Of a DNA stretch of 64,000 nt, positions 57,301 to 64,000 are shown one piece after another. How positions within the stretch are numbered: the first letter of the stretch is position 1; each line of letters opens with the position of its first letter. The stretch is from contig NC_052350.1 of the NCBI RefSeq assembly GCF_009727055.1, forward strand, positions 3,568,163 to 3,632,162, written 5' to 3'. The stretch is from Benincasa hispida (Eukaryota; Streptophyta; Magnoliopsida; Cucurbitales; Cucurbitaceae). The notes beneath the pieces were generated by a model. It saw only the letters and a list, made by a program, of their open reading frames with translations. It was not told the DNA's origin and searched no databases. A program made the translations under genes and the position numbers.

Positions 57301-58374
57301 AAATGGAGATCATTAAATGGTTAAATTGGGCATTATTTATCCTATAGCAGATAGTACGTGGGTCAACCCCGGGCAGTGTGTGCTGAAAAAGGGTGGCATG
57401 ACGGTAGTCCCAAATGAAAACAATGAACTAATACCGCAAAGAACTGTTACTGGGTGGTGTATTTGCATAGACTACCGCAAGTTGAGTGCGGCCACAAAGA
57501 AAGATCATTTCCCCCTGCCATTCATTGATCAAATGCTAGACCGTCTAGCTGGAAATAACTTTTATTGCTTTCTGGATTGTTATGCCGGGTACAACCAGAT
57601 TATGATAGCTCAAGAAGACTAGAACAAGACCACATTCACCTGCCCATATGGGACCTTTGCTTTTCGTTGCATGTCGTTCGGTCTCTACAATGCGCCAAGC
57701 ACGTTCTAAAGATGCATGATGACCATATTTTCAGACTATCTTGAGGACTCTGTTGAAATCTTTATGGACGACTTCTCTGTTTATGGGAATACTTATGAAG
57801 TCTATCTAGCCAACTTGGAGAAGATACTGAAGAGATATGAAGAGACGAATCTGGTGCTTAGCTGAGAAAAATGCCATTTCATGGTAAAGGAGGGCATAGT
57901 GTTAGGGTACAAGGTTTCCCGGGACAGGTTGGAGGTGGATAAAACAAAAATCGAAGCAATTGAAAAACTTCCACCTCCTACAAGCGTGAAGGTTGTGCGA
58001 AGTTTCTTGAGGCATGCTGGATTCTACAGACACTTTGTCAAAGATTTTTTGAAAATAGCACCACCACTGAGTGCATTATTGGAGGTTGATAGGAAATTTG
58101 ATTTTGACAACAACTGCCTCAACGCATTCAGAGTTTTGAAGAATCCGCTGATTACCGCACCCGTGTTAATTGCACCTGATTGGACACTTCCTTTTGAAAT
58201 AATGTGCAATGCAAGTGGATATGCAATTGAAGCAACTTTGGCACAAAAGAGAAAAAAGTCTTGCATCCCATTGCATATGCGAGTAAAACATTAAATCCTA
58301 CTCAGACAAATTATACCACCATAGAGAAAGAGCTTCTGGTGGTAATTTTTGCATTGGAAAAATTTCGAGCATAG
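57301..58374 (+). pseudogene. Gypsy XIV reverse transcriptase and RNase H start
   Basis: The RT begins IIYPIADSTWVNP and has CIDYRKLSAATKKDHFPLP and FYCFLDCYAGYNQI. Past an in-frame stop it continues with FAFRCMSFGLYNAPSTF. The catalytic box FMDDFSVYG lies at 57761-57787. Downstream are LGYKVSRDRLEVDKTKIEAI, VRSFLRHAGFYRHFVKDF and the RNase H start EIMCNASGYAI, in which the first catalytic Asp is Asn. After a frameshift near 58258 it continues with YASKTLNPTQTNYTT and EKELLVVIFALEKFRA, then ends at the junction with copia leader sequence. It is not functional. Confidence 0.9.
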
Positions 58375-59035
58375 GTTATGCATTGGTCATGCATCATCTC
58401 TTTGTTATAAATGTTATGATTTAGAGAAGCATGATTTAAATTACATAAGAGCATGCTCATGCATCATATAATATAAGAGTTATATTTATGCATGCATAAA
58501 GCATTGACATGCATCATCATTATATTATACTTGTTATAGTATAAGGGTGTATAGAAAGCATGTTTTCTTTGTTGTTGCTTGTATATAAAAGTTACGTATA
58601 GTAATGACCGGACATTGAATGAAGCATAACACATAGGTTAAATTTATAAGCGTTATAAATACCTTTTTGTGTAGCAATGTATGTTTTAGTTGTTTCTTTT
58701 TAAAGGTTAAAGAGAAATTAGAACTGAAATCAATAAGAAAGACATGCATGTTCAATTAGGTTTAATTCATGGTTTTAAAATGTTTAAAACTTGGATGACA
58801 TAGACCTAAGATCACGGTTCTAATATGATTAGCAACCCTTAGGCTTTAATCTTTTAATCAGTTTAATAGGATTAAATTGACTAATAAAAGGTTAAAGTGT
58901 AGCAAATCTATCTATAAGGGACCTTTTGTCTAAGGCGAGTTTTGTGTAGGCTGGGGTATTTAAGTTGACGGAAACATAACACCCCTAACTTGGAACCTAC
59001 TTGGAAAGGTGAATTAGATAGATTTGATGCGTTCG
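58375..59035 (+). other. Leader of copia XIII, second part
   Basis: No gene is present. The sequence takes up the copia leader at the point corresponding to about 23455 of copia VI. It carries five TATAA-nn-GTTATA-like modules (58405-58660) and the conserved block with GACGGAAACATAACACC (58905-59030). The join with gypsy RNase H at 58374 is abrupt. Confidence 0.78.
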
Positions 59036-59049
59036 CCACCGATTGAAAA

Positions 59050-60495
59050 AGGAAAATATTTTCATTGCAACTAGGACGGACACTAGAAGAAGAATTGTCC
59101 TTATTGGCTGAAGGAAAGGAAAGTCTCCAAGGCTAAGGCCAAAGAAGAAAAAGGTAAATATGATTTACTTTTGCTAGAAACATGTTTAGTGGAGAATGAT
59201 GATTCAGCCTAGATAATTGATTCAGGCGCCACTAATCACGTTTGTTCTTCTTTGTAGGGGATTTGATCCTGGTGACAGCTGGAGGCTAGTGAGATAATGA
59301 TGCGAGTAGGCATCGGGCACGTCGTCTCAGTTGTGGCACTGGGAGGCATCCAGTTAATTTTACAAAATAGATTTCTTATATTAAAAGATGTTTATGTTGT
59401 TCCTGAATTAAAAAGGAACCTTATTTCTGTAAAGTGTCTATTACAATGTAAATATATACTTTCTTTTAATGTGGATAAAGTGTTTATTCATAAAGATGGT
59501 GCTGAAATTTGTACAGCTAAACTAGAAAGTAACTTGTATGTGCTAAGACCGTTAGCCTTAAGTTCCCTCCATAACACGGAGTTGTTTAAACCTGCCGTAA
59601 CTCTATCTAAATGTCAACGAATGTCTCCAAAAGAAAATACCCAACTTTGGTACCTTCGATTAGGGCACATCAATCTCCATAGAATTGAAAGATTGGTGAA
59701 TAATGGCCTTCTAAGTGAGTTAGAAGAAAATTCTTTAACGGTGTGTGAATCTTGCCTTGAGGGTAAGATGACTAAAAGACCTTTTACTGGAAAAGGTTAT
59801 CAAGCCAAAGAGCCTCTTGAGTTAGTACATTCTAACCTCTGTGGTCCTATGAATGTGCGATCCCGAGGTGGCTATGAGTATTTTATCAGTTCTACTGATG
59901 ATTAATTTAGGTATGGGTATGTTTATCTGATGCAACGGAAGTGTGAATCATTTGAAAAGTTTAAAGAGTTCAAGGGTGAATTTGAAAACGCATTGGATAG
60001 ACGGATTAAAACACTTCGATCAGATCAAGGTGGAGAGTTTTTGGATTCTGGATTCCAGGACTATTTAATAGAACATGGAATTGTTTCCCAACTCTCAGCG
60101 TCGGATACACCTCAGCAGAATGATGTAGCGGAGAGGAGAAATGGAACCTTGTTGGACATGGTTCATTCGATGATGAGTTACGCTTCCTTACCGGACTCGT
60201 TTTAGGGTTTCGCAGTGGAGACTGCGACATACATACTCAACTGTGTTCCTTCCAAGAGTATTGTGAGAACACCTCTAGAGTTATGGAACAGGCGTAAAGT
60301 TAGTTTACATCACTTACGCATTTGAAGTTGCCTAGGACATGTGCTTAAGGCAAATCCCAAGAAGTTGGAACCACGGTCGAGGTTATGCCTCTTTGTAGGC
60401 TACCCCCAAGGTACACGAGTGGGTTATTTTTATGATCCGTCGGAAAATAAGATGTTTGTTTCCATGAACGTTACTTTCTTGGAGGAGGATCATAT
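59050..60495 (+). pseudogene. Copia XIII gag tail, protease and integrase
   Basis: It begins in a damaged zinc knuckle (59057-59098), where the first Cys is Tyr and two positions are stops. The protease follows, with an intact DSGATNH at 59219. Next are the GAG-pre-integrase (LYVLRPLALSSLHNTELF, WYLRLGHINLHRIERL) and the integrase with HSNLCGPMNVRS, TDQGGEF-like SDQGGEFLD, TPQQNDVAERRN and LCLFVGYPQGTRVGYF. It stops after FLEEDHI at 60495. Most stops sit at Trp, Arg or Gln codons of the family. Gag proper, RT and RNase H are lost. Confidence 0.9.
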
Positions 60496-60842
60496 TGTTG
60501 GGATTGGTGTCCTAATTCTCCCAGAGTCTCGTTGTTTTGTAAAGGTGCACATTGTTCAATGAATAAAATATGTGTTATTTAATTCTGGCATTTACTCGTA
60601 TCAAATAAACAAAGCTTCTTGGTTATCTTATGTGAACTTAAGCATGTATACATGATATACAAGTGGGTCATGCCTTAAGTGATAACCTAAATCGGTTTGT
60701 AGTATAAGGATTAAAGTGTGATACCTGATCCTGGTGACACTACGGGTACGACCCGCTTTGTCGAGGTTTGCAAGTGTTATAAACTACTACAGATTGTAGA
60801 TCCTGACCATTCATGTGGAGACGTGGAGCGAGGATGTCTTAT
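60496..60842 (+). repeat. LTR XV (copia VI family), interrupted
   Basis: It starts TGTTGGGATTGGTGTCCTAA, the same terminus as the copia VI LTRs and unlike the LTR of copia XIII. It therefore entered separately, directly after an integrase codon. It follows 20257-20603 of copia VI until a gypsy derivative interrupts it after CTTAT at 60842. The rest lies outside the window. Confidence 0.85.
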
Positions 60843-61788
60843 TGATGACATGCAGAAATGCATATCATCTTAGGCCTTTTACTTAGAATCATAAAGGTTG
60901 TTAGGCAGAATATGCGTCAATCATGATAGGAATTCACAAGAAAATGAACTTGCGTCGATCAGTATGTTGAATCTCAGCTAACCCGTTATTTTGCATTATT
61001 ATGCGTTCAATGTTCTATTTTTGTAGCCAAAATAGGAAATGGACGCAAACGCAGAAATCGGACCACCACATAGACGACCGCATGCAGAGAAACTCTCCAT
61101 CATAAAGGCAAACACATCGATCAACTGATGGATGTTGTGGTAATCAGCCGCATGCGTCCATCGCATGAGAGTTGCACTCGTCAAGTGATTGTAGTCATCA
61201 TGTAAAGTTGCGGTATTAAGCAAATATGGTCATTGAATGATTGCGGCTACGCGATAATGCATACTAATGGGATAACTGCAAGGTTGGTGGAATGAACGCA
61301 TCAACGCATATACCTCGAGAAAAACCAAAAGATGATGACGACATTTCACCTACCACACCGTTAGTGGCAGAGGTTCAGAAAGGACTAACACGCCGAACGT
61401 CAGACTCATAGCAGTCCAATCAATGCTGTCGGCGACCCAAGCTCTATAAATAAAAGCTAATGAGTAGAAATTCAAGTTATCCAAGGTTTTCGCCTGAGGT
61501 TCGCCTAGGGCGGATCCTTGTGATCCAGACAAATGCGTGAGAAGACGCTGAGAGTTCTTCACCTCCTTCATCCATTCCGAGTGACGACCGGAGCCTTTGA
61601 CCAGAGCTAGATCTCGAGAGAGTCAACTCCTCCGCCCATCCATGGCACCATCGGTAGCCTTGACGCACATCCGCTGGAAGTAAATCTTTGCTTCCAGCCA
61701 GTCATTTCATTTTCCTTTCTTTTCTTATATTGTATTGTATGAAATTTTGTGATTAAGAAATTAATACAATTTGTTTTCAATGGTCTAG
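60843..61788 (+). repeat. LTR of gypsy derivative XVI
   Basis: It begins TGATGACATGCAGAAATGC, related in design to the TGATAACGGGCAGAAATGC of gypsy XIV but otherwise different. A TATAAATA box lies at 61445-61452, followed by a transcribed-leader-like region (GAGTGACGACCGGAGCC). No primer site is found; at about 61789 the sequence jumps to the gag C-terminal region, so the 3' LTR end, primer site and most of gag are deleted. GCAAAGCCAAGC occurs twice at the junction (61790 and 61813). Confidence 0.7.
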
Positions 61789-62704
61789 CGCAAAGCCAAG
61801 CAACGATCCAGTGCAAAGCCAAGCTAGCAGCTCACAACTACTGCAATCTTCGTCCTTGGAGAGCTTGTTGAAGCAATACATTGAGAAAAAAGAATCAGTG
61901 CTTCAGAACCAAGCTACATCCATCAGAAATCTTGAAATCTAAATGGGACAAATTGTGGGCGAGCTGAAAAACAGACTGTAAGAAGCGTTGCCGAGCTCAA
62001 CTGAGCTCCCTCGCAATGCGGGAGGTAACGGGAAGGAACAATGCTTAGCAGTCTCCTTGCTAAGTGACAACATGAATGTGGAAGTAGGGGAAAAGAACAT
62101 TGGGACCAACTTGAATGCGGTGACAACCGAAGACCCATCGACCTATAGTTTGGAGAAGCTCGAAAAAATAGACCCTGAAGTTGCGTCCACCCTTAAGCCT
62201 CTAGATCTTGGAATAGAAGAAGTCCAACCACCAGTAACTCTGCAAAAATTGAAAGAGGAACAAAATGAGGAAGAAAATAACGCAATAGTGGCTGCAACGT
62301 AAAATGCTATGATCCCACCTAGAATGGGTGACCCAGGAATCTTCACGATCCCATGCTCTATCGGAGGAACCTTCAGTGGCCAAGCACTATGCGATCTTGG
62401 GGCAAGTATAAACATAATGCCGCTATCAATCTTCAAACAATTAAATGCCGGCACACTTACGCCCACAAAGGAAACTCTCCTGCTTGCGGATATATCTCGA
62501 ATACATCCTAAAGGAGAGTTGAAAAATGCCACAATTTCAATCGATAAATTCATCCTACCGGCAGACTTCCTCATTTTGGATTATAAAGCGGACGAAGATG
62601 CGCCCATTATATTGGGACGACCATTCCTTTCAACCGGTCGCGCTCAAATTAATGTGTGCAAGGGGGAAATTGTAATGAGCATTCATGGGAAAAAAACTCC
62701 GGAT
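61789..62704 (+). pseudogene. Gypsy XVI gag tail and protease
   Basis: The gag end (SSSLESLLKQYIEKKESVLQ, 61845-61905) parallels 55690-55750 of gypsy XIV. After two stops the linker has LPSSTELPRNAGG and NAVTTEDPSTYSLEKLEK. The protease frame (62309-62707) has GDPGIFTIPCSIGG, the catalytic DLGASINIMP at 62393, ILPADFLILDYKADEDAPI and the intact ILGRPFLSTGRAQINV that gypsy XIV lacks. It ends at GKKTPD. No RT, RNase H or integrase follows, so it is a deleted, non-autonomous derivative. Confidence 0.88.
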
Positions 62705-64000
62705 TAAGGCAGTAAAGATCCCAGACGACAAAGAAAAAAGAGAAAAGCCACCATGGACGTGAACAAACCAGCTGGAAATAAGTGGTCCCTGAATATCATA
62801 TGATCGCAATTTATCAGGGACGCAAGTTTTGGGAAACATCGATTCTTCAATTCTTTTCCACTATTTGAAATTTTCACTTTATCCTTTCAATCTTTACCTA
62901 TCCTTATTTTACTATTTCTAAAAAAAAATGGAGATTGTGATGACAAATTTTGTTTAAAATAATTTGACCCTCTCTTTGTCTTTCTTGCAATGATCGCGCT
63001 GGATTGCGGAGAATATTACGCGAAGAAGCACTTATCTTACTCCATCACCGCAACCTACAGAAGATAAATAGCTGCAAAGTTGGATGCGTCAATACACAAT
63101 GCGGGAGACAACGCAAAATTTGGGGGTGTATTCTTCCTTATCTTTATTTCAAATTTTGCGCTATCACATTGTATTTTAGTCTTCAAAGTTTTATCCCGCA
63201 TCCTCTTTAATCACACAATCATTGACATAGATAAATTTAGTAGTTTATCGCATTTTGTTCTTTTTGCCAGGTATGATTTCAATGATGAAAAATATGCTTC
63301 TATTTCTTTCGTATATACTAGAGTCAACTTAGTCTTAAGATAGTCACCTCATGAAATATTTCTAAAATTAGGAGTTTGCTAGCTTTCTTTCAAACTCTCT
63401 TTACAACGCATTCTATGACCATCACATGACTTATTTTAATCTTTTTGGCAATGAGGATATAGTTCATATTTTTAAATTTGGGGGTGAGGTATTTATTTTC
63501 GACCTGCTATTTCTAAAAGAAAATTGAGAATAACAACTCCACTGTCAACACAATGGGAAAACCCATGTTGATAAGAGTTAAGTTGTGAAAGGCACTTACC
63601 CGTAGTTGGATGACTGCATGACACACGTAGGGCAAGCCAAAACGAAAGTAAGTCACCAGGATCAACGCATAAATCAATGACCGCAACTCCACTGCCAAAT
63701 CGGTATGAGTTTAGTCTGAGAAAGAGTGCATTGCTCGTAGTTGGATGTCCGCACTACACCCGTGGGGGTAAGCCAAAACGAAGGCAAGGCACTCGAATCA
63801 GTGCAAGGTCAGAAAAAAAATAGCAATGAAGAAAATTTTTGTGCAAGGATAAAATCATTTGACACCCGGTAGAAAATTTTCTTTTTGAAATAAATCATGC
63901 GATGTTCTAAATTTAGTAAAATCCTTTTTGAAAGGTAAGCTTGCATTCCCTAGGTCTTAGAAATATTTTAAGAAGAGACTTGAATAAGAACTTTAAGAAA
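62705..64000 (+). other. 3' non-coding region of gypsy XVI
   Basis: No protein was recognised. Pyrimidine-rich segments (62840-62930 and 63120-63350) and TTTGGGGGTG-type purine patches at 63119 and 63477 resemble the long 3' non-coding region of Athila/Tat-type elements, which lies between the last gene and the 3' LTR. The 3' LTR itself is not reached. A 150-bp imperfect repeat is listed separately. Confidence 0.6.
63534..63810. repeat. Imperfect direct repeat with 150-bp period
   Basis: Two units begin CAACTCCACTG at 63534 and 63684. Both contain CGTAGTTGGATG followed by AAGCCAAAACGAA about 30 bp later. The middle parts diverge more than these boxes. Confidence 0.85.

Larger units (their letters stand above)
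52032..58374 (+). mobile_element. Ty3/gypsy element XIV, 3'-truncated, plus strand
   Basis: The element has a 5' LTR, a tRNA-Asp-type primer site, gag, protease, RT and the start of RNase H. It breaks off at about 58374 without integrase or 3' LTR. The tRNA-Asp primer site and the FMDDFSVYG RT box point to the non-chromovirus Athila/Tat side of plant Ty3/gypsy. It is inserted in the leader of copia XIII. Confidence 0.88.
49299..60495 (+). mobile_element. Copia element XIII, plus strand, with nested gypsy
   Basis: The element comprises 5' LTR 49299-51678, a primer site, a leader split by a truncated gypsy element (52032-58374), a gag tail, protease and integrase. It ends at 60495, where another LTR begins, so RT, RNase H and its own 3' LTR are missing. 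Two further insertions (a hAT-like MITE in the LTR and a plastid-like segment in the gypsy LTR) make this a four-layer nest. Confidence 0.85.

Overview
The window is nuclear DNA of a flowering plant, most likely a dicot. It is AT-rich, has no bacterial-type gene organisation, and is built almost entirely from decayed LTR retrotransposons of plant Ty1/copia and Ty3/gypsy type, plus a Mutator-like transposase remnant, a hAT-like miniature element and a probable plastid DNA insertion. The families remind me of cucurbit genomes, but that is an impression and is not proven by the sequence. I found no intact host gene, no tRNA or rRNA gene and no CRISPR array.

Layout. 1-7590: a minus-strand copia element (gag remnant, long leader, primer site, 2.0 kb 5' LTR) with a plus-strand solo LTR nested in its leader (3303-5164, duplication CTTTC). 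7591-8205: a plus-strand copia integrase fragment. 8211-8760: a minus-strand MULE transposase remnant. 8771-18350: AT-rich spacer with direct repeats, a GC-richer patch of three consecutive hairpins and two weakly gene-like stretches. 18351-41064: an old minus-strand copia element (IV) split by a second minus-strand copia (V, about 20024-38365), itself split by a plus-strand copia (VI, 20257-32144, duplication GATAG) and by a gypsy-type solo LTR (33603-35682, duplication ACTAC). Copia VI carries another gypsy solo LTR (30267-31919) in its 3' LTR. 41600-44067: a minus LTR with a second minus solo LTR inside it. 44821-48278: a plus-strand relative of copia IV split by a solo LTR. 48279-49298: two LTR fragments. 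49299-60495: a plus-strand copia (XIII) whose leader holds a truncated gypsy element (52032-58374). 60496-64000: an LTR interrupted by a second, RT-less gypsy derivative.

None of the retrotransposon polyproteins is intact. Stops, frameshifts and lost catalytic residues are frequent, and many look like C-to-T or G-to-A changes, as expected for old methylated repeats. The most interesting biology is in the untranslated leader of the long-LTR copia family. It is about 2.7 kb long and consists of stacked arrays: CGATCG-centred palindromes, TATAA-GTTATA modules and CCCCCTT-GGATGG modules. Most of these recur in other copies in the window.

The assembly has visible faults. Two sites (20127-20164 and 54619-54656) are Illumina Nextera mate-pair junction adapters flanked by duplicated sequence. 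One N (56499) sits between two 89-bp copies of the same sequence, and a 20-C tract lies in a copia protease region. Proteins predicted across these points are not real.
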